The notes under the pieces were generated by a model, which did no database searches, had not been told where the DNA came from, and worked only from the letters and a program-made list of their open reading frames with translations. A DNA stretch of 64,000 bases from an uncultured Lachnospiraceae bacterium (lineage in GTDB: Bacteria; Bacillota; Clostridia; Lachnospirales; Lachnospiraceae). Within the stretch, counting starts at the first letter, position 1. Each line of letters opens with the position of its first letter. The stretch spans positions 39,722 to 103,721 of the forward strand of contig CAJTOR010000006.1 in NCBI GenBank assembly GCA_910577675.1, read 5' to 3'. The translations under genes and the position numbers were made by a program. Shown here in pieces: positions 44,354 to 51,630 of this stretch.

Positions 44354-45055
44354 CTACCACTCAATCCCCATCACATCAACCGGCTTCTCATTCTTCTCTA
44401 TCTCACCCACCTTGCCATTCTTTATGCGGATAACTGTATCCGCCATCGGCGCAATCGCCGAATTATGCGTGATAACAATGACTGTCATCCCCTTTTGTCG
44501 GCTGGTATCCTGCAAAAGTTTCAGGATCTGTTTGCCCGTATTGTAATCGAGCGCCCCGGTCGGCTCATCACACAAAAGAAGCTTGGGATTTTTGGCGAGC
44601 GCACGCGCGATGGAAACACGCTGCTGTTCCCCGCCGGAAAGCTGGGCTGGAAAATTCTCCATGCGGTTTGAAAGTCCCACCTCCGAGAGTACTTCATCCG
44701 CCGAGAGCGGATTTTTGCAGATCTGCAAAGCTAACTCCACATTCTCCTTCGCTGTCAGGTTCTGAACCAGGTTATAAAACTGGAACACAAAACCGATATC
44801 ATTGCGGCGGTAGGTGGTAAGCTGCTTTTCATTGTATTTGCTGATATCCTGCCCATCCACCACCACTGCCCCCCCGTCGCAGACATCCATCCCGCCAAGA
44901 ATATTTAACACAGTTGTTTTCCCCGCGCCGGATGGTCCCGCCACCACGACAAACTCCCCCCTCTCCACCGAAAAACTGATCCCGTCGGAGGCATGGATCA
45001 CCACATCGCCCATCCGGTAAGTCTTCCTCACATCCTTTAATTCCACAAAAGCCAT
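44354..45055 (-). CDS. ABC transporter ATP-binding protein (LolD/MacB-type)
   Basis: A 233-residue ATPase. Walker A is GPSGAGKTTVLN near residue 42, the signature LSGGEQQRVSIARALAKNP near 140, and Walker B LLLCDEPTGALD near 165. This D-loop/DEPTGALD form is typical of LolD/MacB ATPases that pair with FtsX-type permeases. The ATG at 45055 is preceded by GAGG; the longer frame upstream overlaps pdp. It precedes the permease by 34 bp. Confidence 0.94.
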   Translation of the reverse strand: MAFVELKDVRKTYRMGDVVIHASDGISFSVERGEFVVVAGPSGAGKTTVLNILGGMDVCDGGAVVVDGQDISKYNEKQLTTYRRNDIGFVFQFYNLVQNLTAKENVELALQICKNPLSADEVLSEVGLSNRMENFPAQLSGGEQQRVSIARALAKNPKLLLCDEPTGALDYNTGKQILKLLQDTSRQKGMTVIVITHNSAIAPMADTVIRIKNGKVGEIEKNEKPVDVMGIEW

Positions 45056-45092
45056 ATAAAACCTCTTTTCTGCACCTTTTTCAGCCGCCCTA

Positions 45093-46409
45093 TCATCCCT
45101 CACCACCGTGAATTACCGCGAGCACATGCGACATTTTTTCCACTGTTTCCCCCGAGATTTCCACCGCGGCAAGCATGCGTCTTCCCGCTTCCTCCACCCC
45201 CGAAGGATCATTTGTATAAAGGGTCGCGAGCACATCCCCCTCCTCCACATAATCACCGATCTTTACGCGCATTATAATCCCTGCGGACAGATCGATTTTA
45301 CTTTCTTTTGTCTGCCTTCCCGCGCCAAGCAGAAGCGAAACCATCCCGATCTCCTCCGTCTGCATCCGGCATACATAGCCCGCCCGCTCTGCCCTGACCT
45401 TTGTTTCAATCCCGGCGCGCGGAAATTTCTTCGTCCCCTTCGCATAGCCATCATCGCCGCCCTGCGCCCGGATAAACTCACAGAATTTTTCAAAAGCGCT
45501 GCCGTCTGCCACCGCTTGCTGCGCAAGCCCATAAGCTTCTTTTAAATCCCCCGCCCTGCCCGCACCGACAAGCATCTGGGCAGCAAGCGTAAAAGATGCG
45601 TCCATCAGATCCTGCGCCCCCGCTCCGTGCAATGCCGCTATGGCTTCCTCCACCTCAAGGCTATTGCCAACATTATATCCAAGAGGCTGGCTCATATCCG
45701 TCACAACAGCACAGGTTTTCCGCCCAGCCCCATTTCCGATCTCCACCATCGTTTTCGCGAGCAGGATGGCATCCTCCTCCGTCTTCATAAAAGCACCGCT
45801 GCCCGCCTTCACATCGAGCACTATCACATCCGCCCCCGCAGCAAGTTTCTTGCTCATTATGCTGCTGGCAATCAGCGGGATACTGTCCACGGTCGCAGTC
45901 ACATCCCTCAGGGCATAAATCTTTTTGTCCGCCGGGGCAAGATTGGCAGTCTGCGACATTACGGCAAGTTTTATCCGGTTTACCTGCATAAAAAAGTCCT
46001 GTTCGGAAAGTTCTGTAACAAATCCCGGGAAACTCTCAAGCTTATCGATGGTTCCCCCGGTATGCCCAAGTCCCCTCCCCGACATCTTCGCCACGGGGAC
46101 ACCGAGCGCCGCGACAATCGGTCCTACAATCAGTGTTGTTTTATCCCCCACCCCGCCCGTACTGTGTTTGTCCGCTTTTTTCCCAACAATAGGCGATAAA
46201 TCAAGCATATCGCCGCTTTTTGCCATCGCCATTGTAAGGGCAAGTGTCTCTTCCCCCGTCATGCCTTTTAAGCAGACTGCCATAAGAAACGCGGACATTT
46301 GATAATCCGTAATACTCCCGTCTGTAAAACCATCCACAATATACTCAATTTCTTCCCTGTTAAGCTCCCTGCCCGCTTTTTTTGCCAAAATACAATCATA
46401 CATCCTCAT
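45093..46409 (-). CDS. pdp: Pyrimidine-nucleoside phosphorylase
   Basis: Splits thymidine, uridine and deoxyuridine with phosphate. The 438-residue protein has the family motif DKHSTGGVGDKTTLIVGP near residue 84, SGRGLGHTGGTIDKLES near 110, and the C-terminal PYNP_C domain (about 345-410). It belongs to the thymidine/pyrimidine phosphorylase family; the length and Clostridia context favour pdp over deoA. GGAGGATGG precedes the ATG. It is the first gene of the long minus-strand run. Confidence 0.92.
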   Translation of the reverse strand: MRMYDCILAKKAGRELNREEIEYIVDGFTDGSITDYQMSAFLMAVCLKGMTGEETLALTMAMAKSGDMLDLSPIVGKKADKHSTGGVGDKTTLIVGPIVAALGVPVAKMSGRGLGHTGGTIDKLESFPGFVTELSEQDFFMQVNRIKLAVMSQTANLAPADKKIYALRDVTATVDSIPLIASSIMSKKLAAGADVIVLDVKAGSGAFMKTEEDAILLAKTMVEIGNGAGRKTCAVVTDMSQPLGYNVGNSLEVEEAIAALHGAGAQDLMDASFTLAAQMLVGAGRAGDLKEAYGLAQQAVADGSAFEKFCEFIRAQGGDDGYAKGTKKFPRAGIETKVRAERAGYVCRMQTEEIGMVSLLLGAGRQTKESKIDLSAGIIMRVKIGDYVEEGDVLATLYTNDPSGVEEAGRRMLAAVEISGETVEKMSHVLAVIHGGEG

Positions 46410-46516
46410 AATAATCCATCCTCCAAAACGGAAAATTCCAATTTCATTTTATAACGAAGTACCCGAATAATCAACCATTTAAGGAAAATATACGAAAGTT
46501 CATAATATTTTTAAGA

Positions 46517-46545
46517 TTGACATTTCACTAAAATAAGACTACAAT
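46517..46545 (+). promoter_or_regulatory. Promoter of the DAHP synthase gene
   Basis: TTGACA, 17 bases, TACAAT. The leader of about 45 bases has no room for a peptide attenuator or T-box. Confidence 0.75.
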
Positions 46546-46593
46546 GTGCCTGCAATCATAGAATCACAGAATATTTAGAAAGGTTGGAGAAAA

Positions 46594-47625
46594 ATGAGTT
46601 TTCGGTTTATACAGGAGGTTATGTCCCCGGAAGAATTAAAAAGACAGCTTCCGCTATCGGACTATGCCGCAAAAACAAAGAGGGAAAGGGATATACAGAT
46701 TGGCAGGGTATTTACCGGGGAATCGGACAAATTCCTTGTTATCATCGGTCCGTGCTCCGCGGATAATGAGGATGCCGTACTTGATTACATGAACCGTCTG
46801 GCGAAGGTTTCCGAGCAGGTATCTGATAAGATACTTATCATCCCACGTATTTACACTAACAAACCGCGCACCACCGGGGAGGGCTACAAGGGCATCCTCT
46901 CCCAGCCAGACCCGGAGAAAAAACCGGATTTCCACGAGGGGCTGCTTGCTATGCGCCGCATGCATCTGCGCGCAATTGACGAAACCGGTCTGACCGCCGC
47001 CGATGAAATGCTCTACCCGGAAAACTGGCCTTATGTTGACGATATTCTCTCCTACGTGGCGGTCGGTGCCCGCTCTGTCGAAGACCAGCAGCACCGCCTT
47101 ACCATCAGCGGAATGGATATCCCTGCGGGCATGAAGAACCCTACAAGCGGCGCGCTTTCCGTTATGATGAATTCCGTTGTGGCTGCACAGAACAGCCATA
47201 CTTTCCTCTACCGCAAATACGAAGTAGAAACCAGCGGGAACCCGCTTGCACATACCATCCTGCGCGGCGCGACAAACAAACATAACCAGAATATTGCCAA
47301 CTACCACTATGAAGACCTGATGCGCGTGCTTGAAATGTACGCGGAGAGGGCACAGTTAAAAAATCCTGCCTGCATTGTGGATGCCAACCATTCAAACTCA
47401 AACAAGCAGTTTGAGCAGCAGCCGCGCATCGTGAAGGAAGTCCTGCACAGCCGCCGAATGAACCCGGATCTTTACACATTGGTCAAGGGCGTTATGGTGG
47501 AGAGTTATATTGAACCGGGCTGCCAGAAAGTCGGCGGGCATGTCTATGGCAAATCCATCACAGACCCGTGCCTTGGGTGGGACATGACGGAAAAATTGCT
47601 GCTCGAGATGGCGGAAATATTATAA
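46594..47625 (+). CDS. aroF: 3-deoxy-7-phosphoheptulonate synthase
   Basis: First enzyme of the shikimate pathway, joining phosphoenolpyruvate and erythrose 4-phosphate. The 343-residue protein belongs to the type I-alpha (AroF/G/H) group. FLVIIGPCSADN near residue 48, RIYTNKPRTTGEGYKG near 85, and AARSVEDQQHR-like GARSVEDQQHR near 160 are present; ILRGATNKHNQ and VDANHSNSNKQF follow. The short N-terminus is like that of feedback-regulated enzymes, but the effector amino acid cannot be read from sequence alone. It has its own promoter and converges on spoIIM with a 15-bp gap. Confidence 0.93.
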   Translation: MSFRFIQEVMSPEELKRQLPLSDYAAKTKRERDIQIGRVFTGESDKFLVIIGPCSADNEDAVLDYMNRLAKVSEQVSDKILIIPRIYTNKPRTTGEGYKGILSQPDPEKKPDFHEGLLAMRRMHLRAIDETGLTAADEMLYPENWPYVDDILSYVAVGARSVEDQQHRLTISGMDIPAGMKNPTSGALSVMMNSVVAAQNSHTFLYRKYEVETSGNPLAHTILRGATNKHNQNIANYHYEDLMRVLEMYAERAQLKNPACIVDANHSNSNKQFEQQPRIVKEVLHSRRMNPDLYTLVKGVMVESYIEPGCQKVGGHVYGKSITDPCLGWDMTEKLLLEMAEIL

Positions 47626-47640
47626 AATCCCCTGCAAAGA

Positions 47641-48261
47641 TCATATCATAACTTCCAATGCCTTTTTAAGAAACCAGGTGCCAATCCAGACCTCAAGCGC
47701 ACTCTCCGCAAAGCAGCCTGCCATAACCCAGAGAAACCGCTTTCCCGAGAGGTTGAGCAGTTTGAATTTGTGCAGGCTTAACACGCGGTCAGCATTATAT
47801 TCCAGGGTGCTTTGTTCTTTCCATACATGCCACGCCAGCGTAAAGCAGAAACCCCAGAGTGGCACCGCAACCAGAAATTGAGGGAAATAATAGGCAAATA
47901 CCACCCACAGACCTTTTAGATGGTATTGCGGGAGCAGGCACGAAAGCAGATATCCCATAAGGAATCCCTGCCGCAGCAATAAAAATGCCGTATATGGGAG
48001 GTTCAGCCAGGTTAGCGCCAGCAGAAAATATAAAAACATATTTTTTAGTTTTATCCACACTGTGTACAGGTAGAGATCAAATCCGGGTACCACCCCCGCA
48101 ATCTGTTTTAAATATGCCTCGTCCACCTGAATCTTTTCGCCTCCCGCTATGACACCGATCAGTTTGAGGCACAAAAATCCAAGCAGGACTCCCAAAAGAA
48201 AAAGAACTGTAACCGCCGTTGCCAGTTCTTTTTCTTTTATTTGCAGATTCCACCTTGCCAT
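47641..48261 (-). CDS. spoIIM: Stage II sporulation protein M
   Basis: SpoIIM is a mother-cell membrane protein of the DMP complex (with SpoIID and SpoIIP) that remodels septal peptidoglycan during engulfment. The 206-residue protein has five or six hydrophobic helices, with conserved family segments around FLYFLLALTWLNLPYTAFLL and the QGFLMGYLLS loop. The ATG at 48261 with GGGGGAGA upstream begins the family-like N-terminus MARWNLQIKEKEL. A SigE-type promoter lies about 85 bp upstream at 48348-48376. Confidence 0.85.
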   Translation of the reverse strand: MARWNLQIKEKELATAVTVLFLLGVLLGFLCLKLIGVIAGGEKIQVDEAYLKQIAGVVPGFDLYLYTVWIKLKNMFLYFLLALTWLNLPYTAFLLLRQGFLMGYLLSCLLPQYHLKGLWVVFAYYFPQFLVAVPLWGFCFTLAWHVWKEQSTLEYNADRVLSLHKFKLLNLSGKRFLWVMAGCFAESALEVWIGTWFLKKALEVMI

Positions 48262-48347
48262 ACAATCTCCCCCGTTCCCGACACAGTAAAAAGCCTTTTT
48301 ATTCGGGAAGAACCCTGCCACATCCTCAGGTTCTTCCTGTCTTAGAC

Positions 48348-48376
48348 ATTGTATGTGGCGGGGGAGCCGCCTATGA
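48348..48376 (-). promoter_or_regulatory. SigE-type promoter of spoIIM
   Basis: TCATAGG, 14 bases, CATACAAT on the minus strand; the -10 matches CATACAHT at every position. It overlaps the last codons of the NUDIX gene. A hairpin of about 9 bp (GGAAGAACC with GGTTCTTCC, around 48305-48335) lies in the leader between promoter and spoIIM. Confidence 0.65.
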
Positions 48377-48916
48377 CTGTTTTTCCTGCATCTTTTTTGT
48401 ATTGTAGGCAAGGAGCGCCGCAATTGTTTTTGCATCCTGTATCTTGCCCTGCATTATCATTTCGATCAGCTCGTTTAGCGGATGCACTTCCACATTGAGG
48501 AACTCATCCGGGTCAAGGTGCTGCTTTGCCGGGGTGAGTTCTTCCGTGTAATAAATGCCAATCAGCTCATTGCAGAATGCCACCGTTGTGTAAAGGTCAA
48601 ACAGGTGTCCCACCTTTCCCGCCCTGTACCCGGTTTCCTCCTCGAGTTCCCTGACCGCTGCCGTTTTCCGATCCTCCCCCGGATTTAACGCGCCTGCAGG
48701 GATCTCCAATGTATAGCGCTCCGGCGCGTTGCGGTACTGGCGCACCATAATTACATCGCCGTTTTCTTTTAGCGGCACGATTGCCGCCGCCCCCTTATGT
48801 TCGATAAAATCCCAGACTTCCGTATTTCCATCAGGAAGCTGCATTGTATCGCTGTAAAATTTCACAATTTTCCCTTCGAATTCAAGTTTTCTGTCAATCC
48901 TTTTATGATCCGCCAT
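48371..48916 (-). CDS. NUDIX hydrolase, ADP-ribose pyrophosphatase type
   Basis: A cytoplasmic 181-residue NUDIX enzyme. The NUDIX box reads GALNPGEDRKTAAVRELEEETGYRAG near residues 78-100, with the metal-binding REL-EEETG core. The N-terminal strands (KLEFEGKIVKFYSDTMQLPDG) and E-IP-AG segment are typical of ADP-ribose pyrophosphatases. The ATG at 48916 is preceded by AGGAGG, which lies at the end of the locus C hairpin repeat. The start of the next gene's promoter overlaps its stop. Confidence 0.9.
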   Translation of the reverse strand: MADHKRIDRKLEFEGKIVKFYSDTMQLPDGNTEVWDFIEHKGAAAIVPLKENGDVIMVRQYRNAPERYTLEIPAGALNPGEDRKTAAVRELEEETGYRAGKVGHLFDLYTTVAFCNELIGIYYTEELTPAKQHLDPDEFLNVEVHPLNELIEMIMQGKIQDAKTIAALLAYNTKKMQEKQS

Positions 48917-48925
48917 ATTCTTAAT

Positions 48926-49150
48926 CCTCCTATTATTAGTTCCGCAAATTCCCTTCCAGAGCCCTAAACCCGAAAGCACTTTCTGTCCGCTCTGCTCCCA
49001 TAAACTGCTTCCAGGCTCTGTGCGGGCATTTGCTGTTTTTTATTTTTTTAGTTCCGCAAATTCCCTTCCAGAGCCCTAAACCCGGAAGCACTTTCTGTCC
49101 GCTCCCCTCCCATAAACTGCTTCCAGGCTCTGTACGGGCATTTGCTGTTT
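48926..49150 (-). repeat. Hairpin repeat, locus C (between proC and NUDIX gene), two units
   Basis: Boxes GCGGAACTAA (minus strand) lie at 48936-48945 and 49048-49057, a period of 112 bp; the far end of the array runs into the TAA stop of proC. Arms GCAAAT/ATTTGC, CAGAGCC/GGCTCTG and GGAAGCA/TGCTTCC can pair, with GCGGACAGAAA between. The 3' end continues TAATAGGAGG, the ribosome site of the NUDIX gene. The two copies differ at a few bases, mainly outside the stems. Confidence 0.85.
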
Positions 49151-49950
49151 TAATAATTTTTTTTGTTCATGTTTTCGGCTTTTTCGTAGCAGGCATCTAC
49201 GGATTTTAGGACGGCGTTTCTTAGCCCGTGCTCCTCAAGGGCTGCTACACCGGCGATTGTGGTTCCGCCGGGGGAACAGACTGCATCCTTGAGGCTGCCC
49301 GGATGCTCCCCCGTTTCAAGCAGCATCTTGGCGGAGCCAAGCACGGTCTGCCCGACAAGGCGGTAAGCCAGATCACGGGGAATCCCGTATTTCACTGCCC
49401 CGTCCGCAAGAGCTTCCATGAACATATAGACAAATGCCGGTGAACTGCCGTTTGCACAGATCGCCGCATTCATAAGTTTCTCCGGGATCTCCTCAATTTT
49501 TCCGACACTTAAAAACAGCTTGCGCACCACCTCTTTTTCAACCTCCGTAACCGCGTCCGAATAGCTGATGCAGGTCATTCCCTCATTAAGCCTTGCAGGG
49601 GTATTCGGCATGGCGCGCACAATTTTCACCGCGCCAGTCTGCTGCTTTAATTCATCTACCGTAACACCCGCCATCACGGAAACAATAATTTTCTCCTTTG
49701 ACATGGCAAGTTTCAGATCCGGATATACTTCCGCAGCATACTGCGGTTTAACGGCAAGCACAATTATATCCGACTGCATCACCATCTCAAGCATACGAGG
49801 CGCATAAGGCACACCAAGCTCAAGAGAAAGCGCCTCCTCATGCTCCCTCCGCTTTGTATGGAAAGTGACATTCGCCGCCCCAAAAGCCGCCACCGCCCCC
49901 TTTAATAGCGGATAGCCCATATTTCCCGCACCAATAAACGATATTTTCAC
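49150..49950 (-). CDS. proC: Pyrroline-5-carboxylate reductase
   Basis: Last enzyme of proline synthesis, reducing pyrroline-5-carboxylate with NAD(P)H. The 266-residue protein begins MKISFIGAGNMGYPLLKGAV (Rossmann motif); VLAVKPQY lies near residue 65, IVRAMPNTPARLNEGMT near 110, and the C-terminal ProC signature LKDAVCSPGGTTIAGVAALEEHGLR near 225. Family length is about 270. GGAGGAACAGG precedes the ATG. The stop codon is merged with the start of the locus C repeat. Confidence 0.95.
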   Translation of the reverse strand: MKISFIGAGNMGYPLLKGAVAAFGAANVTFHTKRREHEEALSLELGVPYAPRMLEMVMQSDIIVLAVKPQYAAEVYPDLKLAMSKEKIIVSVMAGVTVDELKQQTGAVKIVRAMPNTPARLNEGMTCISYSDAVTEVEKEVVRKLFLSVGKIEEIPEKLMNAAICANGSSPAFVYMFMEALADGAVKYGIPRDLAYRLVGQTVLGSAKMLLETGEHPGSLKDAVCSPGGTTIAGVAALEEHGLRNAVLKSVDACYEKAENMNKKNY

Positions 49951-50208
49951 CTGTTCCTCCTCCTAATCATAAAAAACTCACTGGTAAAATAATGTATTTG
50001 CTGTCACATATGAATTCCATAAAATTCATTCCTTTCATAGTTTTTCCATGTGCCCGCCCCATCTTTTCAAAGAAATCCCCCGCTTCTAAAACGTGAAGAA
50101 GAAAGCGATGGATAAGGGGACTTCTTTGTATCAGTTGGAAGCAATCCCCATCTGACATGCGAGAGCAGCATAGGGATAATTTCCTTATAACAGGAAGAGC
50201 CTGACACC
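49951..50208. other. Intergenic stretch with left inverted repeat
   Basis: No convincing gene. A 63-codon minus-strand frame (49967-50158) has no clear family or ribosome site, though a shorter start within it does have AAAGGAATG. The stretch 50141-50187 contains ATCTGACATGCGAGAGCAGC and continues TAGGGATAATTTCCTT; it is closely matched in inverse orientation at 51153-51205. A small hairpin TGC-GAGA-GCA lies within it. Confidence 0.5.
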
Positions 50209-50379
50209 TTATTCCTTTGTCTTATATAATAATTCGACTCCTTTTTTAATGGTTTCCGTTATAGTCTGTTGATGCCTTTCAGAATAATCCCTCAGCTTAA
50301 TGTATTCCTTGTCAGACATTCTTATTGATACAATCTTATCTTTAATTACATCTGATTTTGGACGACCCATTTTGCCCAT
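50209..50379 (-). CDS. Ribbon-helix-helix regulator
   Basis: A 56-residue protein starting MGKMGRPKSDVIKDKIVSIR. The segment KIVSIRMSDKEYIKLRDYSERHQQTITETIKKGVELL is a ribbon-helix-helix (CopG/Arc-type) domain: beta strand, helix, turn, helix. The basic N-terminus may contact DNA. The ATG at 50379 with AAAGGGG upstream is preferred over the longer frame. Its promoter contains a perfect palindrome in the spacer, pointing to autoregulation. No toxin gene is adjacent, so it is not clearly an antitoxin. Confidence 0.75.
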   Translation of the reverse strand: MGKMGRPKSDVIKDKIVSIRMSDKEYIKLRDYSERHQQTITETIKKGVELLYKTKE

Positions 50380-50407
50380 GGCATTCCCCTTTCTCTCACC
50401 TGCTGAT

Positions 50408-50436
50408 ATTATACTTTTTGTAATACAAAATGTCAA
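50408..50436 (-). promoter_or_regulatory. Consensus promoter of RHH gene with palindromic operator
   Basis: Perfect TTGACA, 17 bases, perfect TATAAT on the minus strand. The spacer holds the palindrome TTTTGTA-A-TACAAAA (50416-50430), 7-bp arms around one base. Such a site between the hexamers is typical of an operator bound by a dimeric repressor. Confidence 0.8.
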
Positions 50437-50491
50437 CTACTTTTCTGCCGGGAATCCAAACATTTTCACTCCCCTTTTCACAGAATATATT

Positions 50492-50856
50492 TTATTTATA
50501 CCTTCCGGACTGCATTTCAAACATATTAGCATAAATGCCATTGTTCCTTATTAACTCTTTATGCGAACCGTCTTCCAATACCCTTCCATTTTGCAACAGA
50601 ATAATCCAATCCGCCATTCTGGTTGTCGATAGCCTGTGGGAAATAATTACAACTGTTCTTTTAGGCAGCATATTAAACACCAGTTCATTAAAATCACTTT
50701 CTGCTTTAGGGTCCAAAGCACTCGATGGCTCATCCAATATCACAAGTTTTTTATCCCCAAGCAGCACCCTTGCAAATGCGAGCTTCTGCTTTTGTCCCCC
50801 CGATAATACCACACCGTTACTGTTGATTTGTAGTTTTTCAAAAAATTATTTTTCAT
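50492..50856 (-). pseudogene. Broken ABC exporter gene (N-terminal start fused out of frame to ATPase C-terminus)
   Basis: The minus strand has a well-placed start at 50856 (GAGGAAGAGG upstream) reading MKNNFLKNYKST. A different frame then gives the C-terminal half of an exporter ATPase: LSGGQKQKLAFARVL, VILDEPSSALD (Walker B), ISHRLSTTRMAD. Walker A and the membrane domain are missing, so a deletion of roughly 1.4-1.5 kb has joined the two ends. ATPases with this LSGGQKQ and RLSTTRMAD pattern belong to fused ABC exporters, often of peptides or lipids. Not functional as it stands. Confidence 0.75.
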
Positions 50857-50915
50857 AGACGCACCTCTTCCTCACATATTTATTTTTCTGCGAATCTGCT
50901 ACAATCATAAAAACT

Positions 50916-51131
50916 TCAACAACCGACGAATGGATAAATCTGGTTGTAAGGTATTTTAATTCCTGCCCGTGTCACTTCCCAAATTGCTTTAGTTGTTTTA
51001 TCACTCTGCGGCAACCAGGTACTCCCCCCCAGAGCATATGTAATTCAATCTTTATTTTTATTTTCATCCAGCTTCCTGCGCGCAGTATAATATACCTTCC
51101 TGACTATCCAGGCTATCTTTGTAATTACCAT
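50916..51131 (-). pseudogene. Two short ORFs in one frame separated by TGA, upstream of the broken ABC gene
   Basis: The first (ATG 51131, AAAGGTGG upstream) has 28 codons beginning MVITKIAWIVRKVYY and stops at TGA (51045-51047). The same frame continues for 42 codons, beginning ITYALGGSTWLPQSDK and ending IPYNQIYPFVGC, stop at 50916-50918. I recognise no family. They may be one small gene with a nonsense mutation, or separate short peptides ahead of an exporter. The spacing to the broken ABC start is 60 bp. Confidence 0.4.
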
Positions 51132-51152
51132 ATAAACCACCTTTCAAAGTCA

Positions 51153-51205
51153 AAGGAAATTTCATATCCCTACGCTGCTCTCGCAGCTTATCAGATAGGG
51201 CTTAC
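51153..51205 (-). repeat. Right inverted repeat (partner of 50141-50187)
   Basis: On the minus strand the core reads CTGCGAGAGCAGCGTAGGGA, matching the left copy (TGCGAGAGCAGCATAGGGA) and extending over about 45 positions with small gaps. Inside is a hairpin GCTGC-GAGA-GCAGC, and CCCTA pairs with TAGGG outside it, so both copies could also form RNA structures. The adjacent 51147-51167 is identical in complement to 4501-4521. Confidence 0.6.
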
Positions 51206-51331
51206 TCCTCACCTGACACAAAGATTTCCCCCTTCCCCGCCGCTTTCACCTCTCAACCTGGCAGCGGGGTGCTTCTCTGATAAGTTAAATTTTTAAACAT
51301 CTTATCATAAATCCAAAAAGTGGTGTATAAC

Positions 51332-51384
51332 TATAAGGTTTATACATTTCCCATTTCCGTATGCAAACTATATAAGGTTTATAC
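51332..51384 (-). promoter_or_regulatory. Promoter flanked by twin palindromic operators
   Basis: TATAAGGTTTATAC occurs at 51332-51345 and 51371-51384, 39 bp apart; the core TATAA-GGT-TTATA is palindromic. A minus-strand promoter TTGCAT, 16 bases, TATAAA (51339-51366) has one copy over its -10 and the other just upstream of its -35. It would drive the short ORFs at 50916-51131 after a 200-base leader. Confidence 0.55.
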
Positions 51385-51630
51385 TTTTGCTGCAAATAAA
51401 ATCATATACCTCCAAATTCCACTCCTATTTCATAACAAATAATACTGTTTAGCACTCCAAAACAATAAAAAAAGCCATTGCAAAATTGCATACTCAAACA
51501 ATATATAGTATGGATTTCTAAGATATCCTTACCATATATTGTGGAATATCCAAATCTTGCAACAGCTCCTTACGTTTTTTCAATTCTGTTTAAATATCCT
51601 GTCCTCGTCCCGCTAATTATACAAAAACCT
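51385..51630. other. AT-rich intergenic stretch after hsdR
   Basis: No clear gene or terminator. A 23-codon open stretch on the minus strand (51518-51589) follows an in-frame stop and has charged, protein-like content (KKRKELLQDLDIPQY) but no start codon, so it may be a coding remnant. GC is lower than in the housekeeping regions. Confidence 0.35.

Noticed and set aside
49967..50158. 63-codon minus-strand gene after proC
   Set aside because: No family and no ribosome site at its start; part of it lies in the left inverted repeat.
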